Positions 32,088-39,693 of a DNA stretch of 64,000 nucleotides are shown here, piece after piece. Each line of letters opens with the position of its first letter. Within the stretch, counting starts at the first letter, position 1. The stretch lies in assembly GCF_021026295.1 (NCBI RefSeq), contig NZ_JAJNDA010000003.1, positions 186,001 to 250,000 of the forward strand, in the 5' to 3' direction. The position numbers were made by a program, and so were the translations under genes. Origin of the DNA: Actinomycetospora soli (lineage in GTDB: Bacteria > Actinomycetota > Actinomycetes > Mycobacteriales > Pseudonocardiaceae). The notes beneath the pieces were generated by a model. The model did no database searches. It saw only the letters and a program-made list of their open reading frames with translations, and was not told where the DNA came from.

Positions 32088-33250
32088 TGGACGTCGTCGA
32101 GGAGGTCGGTCTGTGGTGGCCCGCGGCGGACCCGGAGCGGCTCCGGGCGGCCGCAGGTGCGTGGGACCGGGCCGCGGTCGAGCTGGACCGCGCCCGCGAG
32201 GTCGGCGGGTCGGCAACGGCGCAGGCGCGGGCGACGTGGGCGGGCGGGGCGGCGGACCGGTTCGCCGCGACCTGGACCGCGCACGAGGCCGCCCTGCGCG
32301 ACGACGCCGCCGGCTGCCGGGCCCTCGGCGTCGCGCTGACCCGGTTCGCCGAGGCGGTGGAGGACGCGCGGGCGCGGGTCACGGAGCTGGCGGTGACCGC
32401 GGGCGCGACGATCGTCGCCGGGGTGGGGCTCGCCTGGCTGACGTTCGGCACCTCCGCCGCCGCCGCCGGCGCGGTGAGCGCGGGACTCGTCGCCGCCGCG
32501 ACCGCGATCGGCGTGGAGCTCTCGGCGACCGCCGCGGCGATCCTCGGCGGTGTGGTGGTGGGCGCCGTGTTCGGCGCCGTCGAGGCGGCCGCGATCGACC
32601 TGGCGGTCGCCCAGCCGCTGCGTGTCGAGGCGTTCGGTCGCGGTGGGTACTCGCTCGACGAGGCCGGGTCCGCCGCCGTGGCGGGCGGGGCGTTCGGGGG
32701 CGTGCTCGGCGGGATCGCCCGCGGTCTCGCCGTCCCCTCCCCCGGCCCGGGTCCGGCCGCACCGCGAGGCATCGCCGACGACCTCGGCGCGCTCGACGGC
32801 CGCATCTCCGCCGCGCTCGACCCGGCGTCGCGCGGCGCGCTCGGCCCGCTGTTCCGGCCCGGGGTGCACGAGTCGCCCGGCGCGACGTTCTCGCCCGAGC
32901 AGGTGCCGACCGCCCGATTGCTGGAGTCCGAGGGCATGAGCGTCCACGCGCGGGCCGACGCCGGCGCGCTGGTGCGCGCCGACGCGGGCGACCGCGGGCG
33001 GTTCGTGGAGCTGACGGTCCCCGAGGTGTCGTCGGCGTCCTCGGTGGAGGCGGCGGTACTCGAGGGCAGCGGCCGGCTGGCCCGGCAGGGCGGCGGCGAC
33101 CTGGTGGTCGACGGCCGCATGATCGCGCTCGACGTCGACGAGGCCGGGAAGGGCCTGCTCGCCGCCGTCCTGCGGGCGAAGGCCGAGAAGCTGGAGCTGC
33201 CGACGTCGATCCGGTTCGTGTTCGACGAGGGGAGCATCTTCTGGCCGTGA
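32087..33250 (+). CDS. WxG-headed toxin-like protein with central hydrophobic region
   Basis: The 387-residue protein has an N-terminal helical hairpin with W-A-G (near residue 47), like WXG100/LXG-type secretion domains. Two hydrophobic Gly/Ala helices follow (near 105-165 and 200-220), as in many polymorphic toxins. A C-terminal globular domain starts near 270. The end (G-G-D-L-V-V-D-G-R-M-I-A-L-D-V, then R-F-V-F-D-E-G) resembles the strand layout of CdiA-type restriction-like nuclease tails, but I cannot identify a full active site. ATG at 32087 overlaps the upstream stop by one base. Confidence 0.65.
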   Translation: MDVVEEVGLWWPAADPERLRAAAGAWDRAAVELDRAREVGGSATAQARATWAGGAADRFAATWTAHEAALRDDAAGCRALGVALTRFAEAVEDARARVTELAVTAGATIVAGVGLAWLTFGTSAAAAGAVSAGLVAAATAIGVELSATAAAILGGVVVGAVFGAVEAAAIDLAVAQPLRVEAFGRGGYSLDEAGSAAVAGGAFGGVLGGIARGLAVPSPGPGPAAPRGIADDLGALDGRISAALDPASRGALGPLFRPGVHESPGATFSPEQVPTARLLESEGMSVHARADAGALVRADAGDRGRFVELTVPEVSSASSVEAAVLEGSGRLARQGGGDLVVDGRMIALDVDEAGKGLLAAVLRAKAEKLELPTSIRFVFDEGSIFWP

Positions 33251-33262
33251 CGCCGCCTCCTC

Positions 33263-33305
33263 GTGGCAGGAAAGCGTCGTTGCTGTCATCCAGTGGCAGT
33301 CACGC
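33263..33305. repeat. Palindromic element B, copy 2 (intergenic)
   Basis: GTGGCAGGAAAGCGTCGTTG begins a 26-bp stretch (33263-33288) that is the exact reverse complement of part of the copy in the AtuA-like gene. The 3' half then follows the same palindrome (TCCAGTGGCAG) with substitutions. It lies 12 bp after the toxin-like gene. Confidence 0.8.
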
Positions 33306-33358
33306 CACTTCGTCGAAACCGGCCCACGGACGGCCCCGACGTTCCTACGCTCGGCGTC

Positions 33359-33664
33359 GTGACTGGCGCATTCGGCACCCGGCCCGAGGATCTCGAGGCG
33401 GCGGCGGCGCAGTTCGACGAGGCGGGGCGGATCGCCGTCGAGGCCGCCGCCGCGCTCCGGTCGGCCCTCGCCGGCCTCGGCGACGTGGCCGGCGACGACG
33501 AGCAGGGGCGGACGTTCGCGGCGCAGTACGACCCGAAGGCGGCCGAGGGGGTCACCGCCATCGGCCGGGAGGCGACCGGGCTCGGGTCGCTGGGCGGGGC
33601 GCTCCGGGCGACCGCGGCCGACTACCGCGCGGGAGATACCGGGGCGCTCGGGCCCGAGGGCTGA
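33359..33664 (+). CDS. WXG100-like small secreted-type protein with YxxxD motif
   Basis: The 101-residue, Ala-rich helical protein has the length and helix-turn-helix character of WXG100/Esp-type proteins. It ends with A-D-Y-R-A-G-D, a YxxxD pattern used as a type VII export signal. The W-x-G turn itself is missing. The GTG at 33359 follows TACGCT (33345-33350), a leaderless box. Next to the WxG toxin-like gene it could be a secretion partner (inference). Confidence 0.6.
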   Translation: MTGAFGTRPEDLEAAAAQFDEAGRIAVEAAAALRSALAGLGDVAGDDEQGRTFAAQYDPKAAEGVTAIGREATGLGSLGGALRATAADYRAGDTGALGPEG

Positions 33665-33731
33665 CCGTCCCGGGTCATCCGCGTCGCTCGACGCAGGCGG
33701 GCGGTAAGCCGCGCCGGGCCCCCGAGCCGGC

Positions 33732-34583
33732 TCAGTCCAGGCGGCCGAGGAAGGCCAGGAGCTGCTCGTTCACGGCGTCCGGGTGCCGGGCCGGGAGCCA
33801 GTGACCCGCACCGGGCAGCGTCACGCACTCGAAGCCGCCCGTGAGGTACGCGCCGGACCCGGCCATCTGCGCCTCGCCCAGCGCGATGTCCTCGGCCCCG
33901 ATCACGCCCAGCACCGGGCAGGTGATCGGCGGCAGGTCGACGGGGTGCTCGTCGACGAAGGTCCGCGGGTCGACGTTGGCGCGGTACCAGGACAGGCCGG
34001 CGGTGAGGGCGCCCGGACGGGAGAGGTCGCGGATCTGGGTGCGGACGAGGTCGTCGTCCTCGGTGCCGGGGTGGGCCCAGCGGCGGAGGAAGGACCAGTC
34101 GTCGGCGGGGAGGACCTCCTCCGCGACGCCGGGCTCGCGGAACCAGAGCATGTACCAGGACGCGGCGCGCTGGGAGAGCCCCGCGGCCCGGAAGGCGTTG
34201 GGGTGCCCGACGGACAGCGCCACGTAGCCGCGCACCGCCTCGCTCGCCATCGCGAGCGCCCAGCCGACCGCGGCCCCGTAGTCGTGGCCCACGACGACGA
34301 CCGAGTCCACCTCGCGCTCGCGCAGCAGCGCGACCATGTCCGCCACCGACCGGCGGACGCGGTAGGCGGCGACGTCGTCGGGGCGGTCGCTGTCGCCGAA
34401 GCCCCGCAGGTCGGGGGCGATGACGCGGTACCCGGCGTCGACGAGGCACGCGATCTGGGCCCGCCAGAGCGTCGCCCGGTCCGGGAAGCCGTGCAGGAGC
34501 AGGACCGCCGGGCCCGACCCGACGTCGTACACGGAGAGGGTGACGTCCGGCAGCGCGATCCGGACCGGCTCGGGCAGCTCCAT
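33732..34583 (-). CDS. Alpha/beta hydrolase, epoxide-hydrolase-like
   Basis: The 283-residue hydrolase shows the oxyanion motif H-G-F-P-D near 31, the nucleophile elbow G-H-D-Y-G-A (Asp nucleophile) near 100 and the catalytic His in G-A-G-H-W near 260. An Asp nucleophile with H-G-x-P is the epoxide hydrolase/dehalogenase pattern. ATG at 34583 overlaps the HemW stop by one base (TGATG), so it is translated from the hemW transcript. The substrate is unknown. Confidence 0.85.
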   Translation of the reverse strand: MELPEPVRIALPDVTLSVYDVGSGPAVLLLHGFPDRATLWRAQIACLVDAGYRVIAPDLRGFGDSDRPDDVAAYRVRRSVADMVALLREREVDSVVVVGHDYGAAVGWALAMASEAVRGYVALSVGHPNAFRAAGLSQRAASWYMLWFREPGVAEEVLPADDWSFLRRWAHPGTEDDDLVRTQIRDLSRPGALTAGLSWYRANVDPRTFVDEHPVDLPPITCPVLGVIGAEDIALGEAQMAGSGAYLTGGFECVTLPGAGHWLPARHPDAVNEQLLAFLGRLD

Positions 34584-35818
34584 CAGTCTCCCGTCAACGA
34601 GATCGCGACGCCGTCGGCGAGCAACCGCCCGTGGCGGGTGAGGACCGCCTGCCCGCGGGCCCAGGACCCGTCGTCGAGAAGGCCGTCCCGGACCGCCTGC
34701 TCGGCGGCCGCCCGGCCCGCCTCGTCGAGGACCCCCGCCGGGAGCCCCTCGACCGTGCGCAGGGCCAGGAGCACCTGCTCGACGTGCCGGTCGGCCGGCA
34801 TGAGCCGCTCGCGCGCCTCGGCGGGCGACTCCCCCGCGGCGAGCTGCTTCGAGTAGCGGGCCGGGTGGCGCACGTTCCACCACCGCACGCCGCCGACGTG
34901 GGAGTGCGCGCCCGGGCCGGCACCCCACCAGTCGCCGCCGGACCAGTAGCCGAGGTTGTGCCGGCAGCGGGCCTCGGTCGAGCGGGCCCAGTTCGACACC
35001 TCGTACCAGCCGAGGCCGTGGGCGGTGAGGACGTCGTCGACGATCTCGTAGCGGTCGGCGAGGACGTCGTCGTCGGGCATCGGCAGCTCGCCGCGGGCGA
35101 CGCGCCGGGCGAGCGCGGTGCCGTCCTCGACGATCAGCGAGTAGGCCGAGACGTGGTCGGCGCCGCTGGCGAGCACGGCGTCGAGGGAGCGACGGAGGTC
35201 GCCGTCGGTCTCGGTGGGGGTGCCGTAGATCAGGTCGAGGTTGACGTGGCGCAGCCCGGCCTCGAGCGCCGCGCGGGCGACCGTGACGGCCGCGCCCGGG
35301 GTGTGGCGGCGGTCGAGCACGGCGAGGACGTGGTCGACGTCGGACTGCATCCCCAGCGAGAGCCGCGTGTACCCGGCGTCGGCGATGGCGGCGAGCAGCT
35401 CGGGGGTGGTCGACTCGGGGTTAGCCTCGGTGGTCACCTCGGCGCCGGCTGCGAGACCGAAGGTCGACCGGATCGCGTCGAGGACGGCCGTGAGCCCCTC
35501 CGCGCCGAGCAGCGAGGGTGTGCCGCCGCCGAGGAACACCGTGTCGGCGGGCGGGGGCGTGCCGAGGACGCGGGTGGCGAGGTCGAGTTCCTGACGGAGG
35601 CCCTCGAGCCAGGACGCGGGCGAGGCGGGGTCGTCGGAGCCGGTCAGCCCCAGGTCGGTGGCGGTATAGGTGTTGAAGTCGCAGTACCCGCAGCGGGTCG
35701 CGCAGAACGGGACGTGGACGTAGACGCCGAACGGGCGCGTCCCGAGCCCGTCGAGCGCGGCGGGCGGGAGCGCGCCGTCGGCCGGGGCGGGTTCACCGCC
35801 GGGGGGCACGGAGGGCAC
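34583..35818 (-). CDS. hemW: HemW radical-SAM haem chaperone
   Basis: The 411-residue protein carries the radical-SAM motif C-A-T-R-C-G-Y-C near 42-49 (CxxxCxxC), G-G-G-T-P-S near 102 and the HemW-specific H-N-L-G-Y-W near 285 that distinguishes it from oxygen-independent coproporphyrinogen oxidase HemN. HemW inserts haem into respiratory enzymes. GTG at 35818 follows CACAAT by 7 nt (leaderless); an ATG at 35860 would begin inside a dispersed palindrome and is less likely. Confidence 0.87.
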   Translation of the reverse strand: MPSVPPGGEPAPADGALPPAALDGLGTRPFGVYVHVPFCATRCGYCDFNTYTATDLGLTGSDDPASPASWLEGLRQELDLATRVLGTPPPADTVFLGGGTPSLLGAEGLTAVLDAIRSTFGLAAGAEVTTEANPESTTPELLAAIADAGYTRLSLGMQSDVDHVLAVLDRRHTPGAAVTVARAALEAGLRHVNLDLIYGTPTETDGDLRRSLDAVLASGADHVSAYSLIVEDGTALARRVARGELPMPDDDVLADRYEIVDDVLTAHGLGWYEVSNWARSTEARCRHNLGYWSGGDWWGAGPGAHSHVGGVRWWNVRHPARYSKQLAAGESPAEARERLMPADRHVEQVLLALRTVEGLPAGVLDEAGRAAAEQAVRDGLLDDGSWARGQAVLTRHGRLLADGVAISLTGD

Positions 35819-35849
35819 GCGTCCATTGTGCGCGTGGTGACGACGGGGC

Positions 35850-35909
35850 TTCCCTGCCATTGGATCCGACAGCAGTCCCACGCAGCACGCCGATAGGGCT
35901 TTCCTGCCG
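35850..35909. repeat. Palindromic element B, divergent copy 3
   Basis: The segment starts TTCCCTGCCATTGGATCCGA and ends GGGCTTTCCTGCC. In reverse it reads GGCAGGAAAGC ... TGCTGTCGGATCCAATGGCAG, which follows the same order of blocks as the copy at 33263 with many changes. It lies between hemW and the sulfite reductase leader. Confidence 0.5.
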
Positions 35910-35992
35910 TGAGAGGGGGACCCCACACCGGACGCCGGTGGAATCGCGCACCACGACATGGCACGCTCAACGACGTGCGTGCACTGGACCCG

Positions 35993-36058
35993 ATGCTCGT
36001 CGGTCGACCCCATGTCGACCTGGGCTACGTGTCGAGCGCGCTCTGCCCGGCGTGCTGA
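35993..36058 (+). CDS. Cysteine-type leader peptide of the sulfite reductase operon
   Basis: ATG 35993 to TGA 36056-36058 encodes a 21-residue peptide containing G-R-P-H-V-D-L-G-Y-V-S-S-A-L-C-P-A-C. The R-P-H-V-D-L ... S-A-L-C pattern is that of actinobacterial leader peptides found before sulfur genes, in which Cys codons are read near the end. An in-frame GTG at 35975 is an alternative start. The sir gene begins 109 bp downstream. Control of the operon by charged Cys-tRNA or translation of the leader is inferred. Confidence 0.75.
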   Translation: MLVGRPHVDLGYVSSALCPAC

Positions 36059-36068
36059 GGCACCGCCG
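36048..36068 (+). promoter_or_regulatory. Candidate attenuator hairpin over leader stop
   Basis: CGGCGTGC pairs with GCAC and GCCG (one bulged C) around the TGAG loop. The left arm contains the last Cys codon and the loop the stop codon of the leader peptide. Confidence 0.5.
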
Positions 36069-36167
36069 CTGACGCCCACGAGGGCACCCACCACCACGAT
36101 CGTCAGCAGGCGCGCGCGACCCGCCGTCGGGAACGCGTGTGCCTGCGTCTGTGAGGACGCACCACCG

Positions 36168-37940
36168 ATGACCAGCGCCCCGTCCAGCGAAGGTGCCACG
36201 ACGCCCGAGCAGTCGTACGCCGAGACCACCTCCGTCGGCATGCGCGGTGACGTGGAGGACAAGCCCGTCAAGGCCGCCCCGAAGCGCGCCCGCAAGGGCA
36301 AGGCCGAGGGCCAGTGGGCGCTGGGCTACCGGGAGCCGCTCAACAAGAACGAGCAGTCCAAGAAGGACGACAACCCGCTCAACGTGCGGGCCCGGATCGA
36401 GAACATCTACGCCCACCGCGGCTTCGACTCCATCGACCCGGCCGACCTGCGCGGGCGGTTCCGGTGGATGGGTCTCTACACCCAGCGCGCCGAGGGCTTC
36501 CCCGGCACGGACACCGGGCACGTCGAGGAGGAGGAGCTCGACGCGTCGTACTTCATGCTCCGGGTCCGCGTCGACGGCGGCGCGCTGACCACCGAGCAGC
36601 TGCGCGTCATCGGCGAGATCTCCCAGACCTTCGCGCGCGACACCGCCGACGTCACCGACCGCGAGAACATCCAGTTGCACTGGATCCGCGTCGAGGACGT
36701 CCCGGAGATCTGGCGCCGCCTCGAGGGCGTCGGCCTGACGACGACGGAGGCCTGCGGCGACTGCCCGCGCGTCATCCTCGGCTCGCCGGTCGCCGGCATC
36801 AGCGCCGACGAGATCATCGACGGCACGTCCGCGATCGACGAGATCGCCGCGAAGTACATCGGTGACCGGTCGCTGTCGAACCTCCCCCGCAAGTTCAAGA
36901 CCGCGATCTCGGGTCAGCAGGACGTGGCGCACGAGGTCAACGACGTCAGCTTCGTCGGGGTGAACCACCCTGAGCACGGCCCGGGCTTCGACCTGCACGT
37001 CGGCGGCGGGCTCTCCACCAACCCGAAGCTCGCCGTCCGCCTCGGCGCGTGGGTGCCGCTCGAGGAGGTGCCGGACGTCTGGCACGCCGTCGTCTCGGTG
37101 TTCCGTGACTACGGCTACCGCCGGCTGCGCACCCGCGCCCGGATCAAGTTCCTCATCGCCGACTGGGGCCCCGAGAAGTTCCGGCAGGTCATGGAGGACG
37201 AGTACCTGCACCGGAAGATGCTGGACGGTCCCGCCCCCGAGGCCATCGCCGGCACGATCGACCACGTCGGCGTGCACGACCAGGTCGACGGCCGCAAGTA
37301 CGTCGGCGTCGCCCCTCCCGCGGGGCGGACCTCGGGCTCGACGCTGGTGGGCGTCGCGAAGGCCGCCGAGGACGTCGGGTCCACCCGCATCCGCCTCACG
37401 CCGTACCAGAAGATCGTCGTCCTCGACGTCGCCGAGGAGAAGGTCGACACCCTGACGACGGCGCTCGACCACCTCGGGCTGCCGGCGCGCCCGAGCGTCT
37501 TCCGCCGCTCGACGATGGCCTGCACCGGCCTGGAGTTCTGCAAGCTCGCGTTCGTCGACACCAAGAACCGGGCCGGTGACCTCGTCACCGAGCTCGAGCA
37601 GCTCTGCGCGGACGTCGCGCCGGAGCTCGACACGCCGATCTCGATCCACCTCAACGGCTGCCCGAACTCGTGCGCGCGGGTGCAGGTCGCCGACATCGGT
37701 CTCAAGGGCCAGATCGTGAACGACGCCGACGGCAACCCGGCCGCCGGCTTCCAGGTGCACCTCGGCGGCGGGCTCGGCCTCGACTCCGGATTCGGGCGCA
37801 AGCTGCGCGGCCACAAGGTCCTCTCGGCCGAGCTCGGCCCCTACGTCGAGCGCCTGGTCCGGGCCTTCGTCTCCGACCGGAACGACGGCGAGCGCTTCGC
37901 CCAGTGGGTGCTCCGGGCGGAAGAAAGCCGGCTGCAGTGA
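36168..37940 (+). CDS. sir: Ferredoxin-dependent assimilatory sulfite reductase
   Basis: The 590-residue sirohaem/[4Fe-4S] enzyme reduces sulfite to sulfide with six electrons from ferredoxin. The two halves of the nitrite/sulfite reductase fold are visible. Cluster cysteines occur as A-C-T-G-L-E-F-C near 452 and G-C-P-N-S-C near 498, and substrate-side basic residues lie in R-E-N-I-Q-L-H-W near 166. It resembles mycobacterial SirA. ATG at 36168 lies behind GAGGA. Its stop overlaps the small zinc-ribbon gene by 4 nt. Confidence 0.92.
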   Translation: MTSAPSSEGATTPEQSYAETTSVGMRGDVEDKPVKAAPKRARKGKAEGQWALGYREPLNKNEQSKKDDNPLNVRARIENIYAHRGFDSIDPADLRGRFRWMGLYTQRAEGFPGTDTGHVEEEELDASYFMLRVRVDGGALTTEQLRVIGEISQTFARDTADVTDRENIQLHWIRVEDVPEIWRRLEGVGLTTTEACGDCPRVILGSPVAGISADEIIDGTSAIDEIAAKYIGDRSLSNLPRKFKTAISGQQDVAHEVNDVSFVGVNHPEHGPGFDLHVGGGLSTNPKLAVRLGAWVPLEEVPDVWHAVVSVFRDYGYRRLRTRARIKFLIADWGPEKFRQVMEDEYLHRKMLDGPAPEAIAGTIDHVGVHDQVDGRKYVGVAPPAGRTSGSTLVGVAKAAEDVGSTRIRLTPYQKIVVLDVAEEKVDTLTTALDHLGLPARPSVFRRSTMACTGLEFCKLAFVDTKNRAGDLVTELEQLCADVAPELDTPISIHLNGCPNSCARVQVADIGLKGQIVNDADGNPAAGFQVHLGGGLGLDSGFGRKLRGHKVLSAELGPYVERLVRAFVSDRNDGERFAQWVLRAEESRLQ

Positions 37941-38065
37941 GGTTGGCGATCCAGTACTGCCCCTACTGCGGCGAGCAGGACCTGCGCCCCCGGGAGACGC
38001 CCGAGAACGCCTGGGAGTGCGCCGACTGCCGCAGCACCTTCGTCGTCTCAGGAGTGGCCGCATGA
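37937..38065 (+). CDS. Small zinc-ribbon protein of the sulfate assimilation operon
   Basis: The 42-residue ORF (GTG 37937 to TGA 38065) overlaps sir by 4 nt at its start and cysH by 4 nt at its end. It encodes Q-Y-C-P-Y-C-G and, 20 residues later, W-E-C-A-D-C-R. These two CxxC knuckles make a rubredoxin-like or zinc-ribbon fold. Embedding between sir and cysH with overlaps on both sides argues that it is real and works with them, perhaps as an electron carrier or assembly factor (inference). Confidence 0.75.
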   Translation: MRLAIQYCPYCGEQDLRPRETPENAWECADCRSTFVVSGVAA

Positions 38066-38781
38066 CCAGCATCGAGGACCGGACCCGGGCCGACGCCCTG
38101 GCCGCCGGGGAGCGCTTCGCCGCGCTCGAGGGCACGACGGACCACGTCGAGCTCACCCGGCAGATCCTGGCGTGGGCCGCCGAGACGTACGGCGACCGGT
38201 TGATCGTGGCGTCGAACATGCAGGACGCCGTGCTGGTGAAGCTCGGCGCCGAGGCCCGCCCCGGCGTCGACGTGCTCTTCCTCGAGACGGGCTACCACTT
38301 CGCCGAGACGCTCGGGACCCGCGACGCCGTCGCGCAGGTCTACGGGGTGAACATCGTCGAGGCGCACCCGGAGCGCACCGTCGCCGAGCAGGACGCCGAG
38401 TTCGGGAAGAACCTCTTCGCCACCGACCCGGGTGCCTGCTGCGACATGCGCAAGGTCGTGCCCCTGAAGCAGACCCTCGCGCGCTACGACGCCTGGGTGA
38501 CCGGCGTGCGCCGCGTCGAGGCGCCGACCCGCGCGACCACCCCACTGGTCACGTGGGACGAGAAGCACGGGCTGGCGAAGGTCAACCCGATCGCGCACTG
38601 GACCGACGAGCAGATGGACGCCTACATCGCCGAGAACGCGGTGCTGGTGAACCCGCTGGTCGGCGAGGGCTACCCCTCGATCGGCTGTCAGCCGTGCACG
38701 GCCAAGCCGGCGCCCGGCGCCGACCCGCGCAGCGGCCGCTGGGCGGGCTTCACCAAGACCGAATGCGGGCTGCACGGATGA
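38062..38781 (+). CDS. cysH: Adenylyl-sulfate (APS) reductase
   Basis: The 239-residue protein reduces APS to sulfite. It carries the [4Fe-4S] Cys pairs C-C-D-M-R-K near 129 and G-C-Q-P-C near 214 that mark APS-type enzymes rather than PAPS-type enzymes. The catalytic Cys is in the C-terminal E-C-G-L-H-G. The start ATGA overlaps the zinc-ribbon stop and the end ATGA overlaps cysD. Confidence 0.93.
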   Translation: MTSIEDRTRADALAAGERFAALEGTTDHVELTRQILAWAAETYGDRLIVASNMQDAVLVKLGAEARPGVDVLFLETGYHFAETLGTRDAVAQVYGVNIVEAHPERTVAEQDAEFGKNLFATDPGACCDMRKVVPLKQTLARYDAWVTGVRRVEAPTRATTPLVTWDEKHGLAKVNPIAHWTDEQMDAYIAENAVLVNPLVGEGYPSIGCQPCTAKPAPGADPRSGRWAGFTKTECGLHG

Positions 38782-39692
38782 CGGCGACGCTCCCGACGAC
38801 GGGTACCGATCAGCTGGACGTCCTCGAGTCCGAGGCGATCCACGTCATGCGCGAGGTCGCCGGCGAGTTCGACCGCCCGGTGATCCTCTTCTCCGGCGGC
38901 AAGGACTCCATGCTGCTGGTGCACCTCGCGCACAAGGCGTTCTGGCCCGCGCCGATCCCGTTCCCGGTGCTGCACGTCGACACCGGGCACAACTTCGACG
39001 AGGTCATCGCGTTCCGCGACGCCGTCGTCGAGCGGTACGGGCTGACCCTCGAGGTCGCGAGCGTCCAGGACTACATCGACGACGGACGGCTGTCCGAGCG
39101 CGCCGACGGCACCCGCAACCCGCTCCAGACGACGCCGCTGCTCAACGCGATCGCCGACCACCGCCACGACGCGGTGTTCGGCGGTGGTCGCCGCGACGAG
39201 GAGCGGGCCCGCGCGAAGGAGCGCATCTTCTCGCTGCGCACCGCCTTCGGGGCGTGGGAGCCGTCGCGGCAGCGCCCCGAGCTGTGGAACCTCTACAACG
39301 GGCGCCACAAGCCGGGCGAGCACGTGCGCGTGTTCCCGCTGTCGAACTGGACCGAGCTCGACGTCTGGCGCTACATCCAGCGCGAGGAGATCGACCTGCC
39401 CTCGATCTACTACGCCCACACCCGCGACGTGTTCGCCCGCGACGGCATGTGGCTGACGTCGGGTCCCTGGGGCGGTCCGCGCGACGGCGAAGAGGTCATC
39501 ACGAAGACCGTGCGCTACCGCACCGTCGGCGACGGCTCGTGCACGGGCGCGGTCGAGTCGACCGCGACCACGCTCGACGAGGTGCTCGCCGAGGTCCGTG
39601 AGTCCCGGCTGACCGAGCGCGGCGCCACCCGCGCCGACGACCGGCTCTCCGAGGCCGCCATGGAAGATCGCAAGAAGGAAGGCTACTTCTGA
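38778..39692 (+). CDS. cysD: Sulfate adenylyltransferase subunit 2
   Basis: The 304-residue ATP sulfurylase small subunit makes APS from sulfate and ATP. The PP-loop F-S-G-G-K-D-S near 39, D-T-G-H-N-F-D-E near 70 and the C-terminal K-K-E-G-Y-F are typical. It forms a complex with CysN, whose gene begins 2 nt after its stop. Confidence 0.95.
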   Translation: MTATLPTTGTDQLDVLESEAIHVMREVAGEFDRPVILFSGGKDSMLLVHLAHKAFWPAPIPFPVLHVDTGHNFDEVIAFRDAVVERYGLTLEVASVQDYIDDGRLSERADGTRNPLQTTPLLNAIADHRHDAVFGGGRRDEERARAKERIFSLRTAFGAWEPSRQRPELWNLYNGRHKPGEHVRVFPLSNWTELDVWRYIQREEIDLPSIYYAHTRDVFARDGMWLTSGPWGGPRDGEEVITKTVRYRTVGDGSCTGAVESTATTLDEVLAEVRESRLTERGATRADDRLSEAAMEDRKKEGYF

Positions 39693-39693
39693 C

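Noticed and set aside
35819-35860. ATG at 35860 as the hemW start
   Set aside because: It lies inside a dispersed palindrome, and a leaderless GTG start at 35818 fits the family length better.
35967-38219. A 750-residue minus-strand open frame opposite sir
   Set aside because: It has no recognisable domain, and the plus strand carries sulfite reductase with all cluster cysteines.
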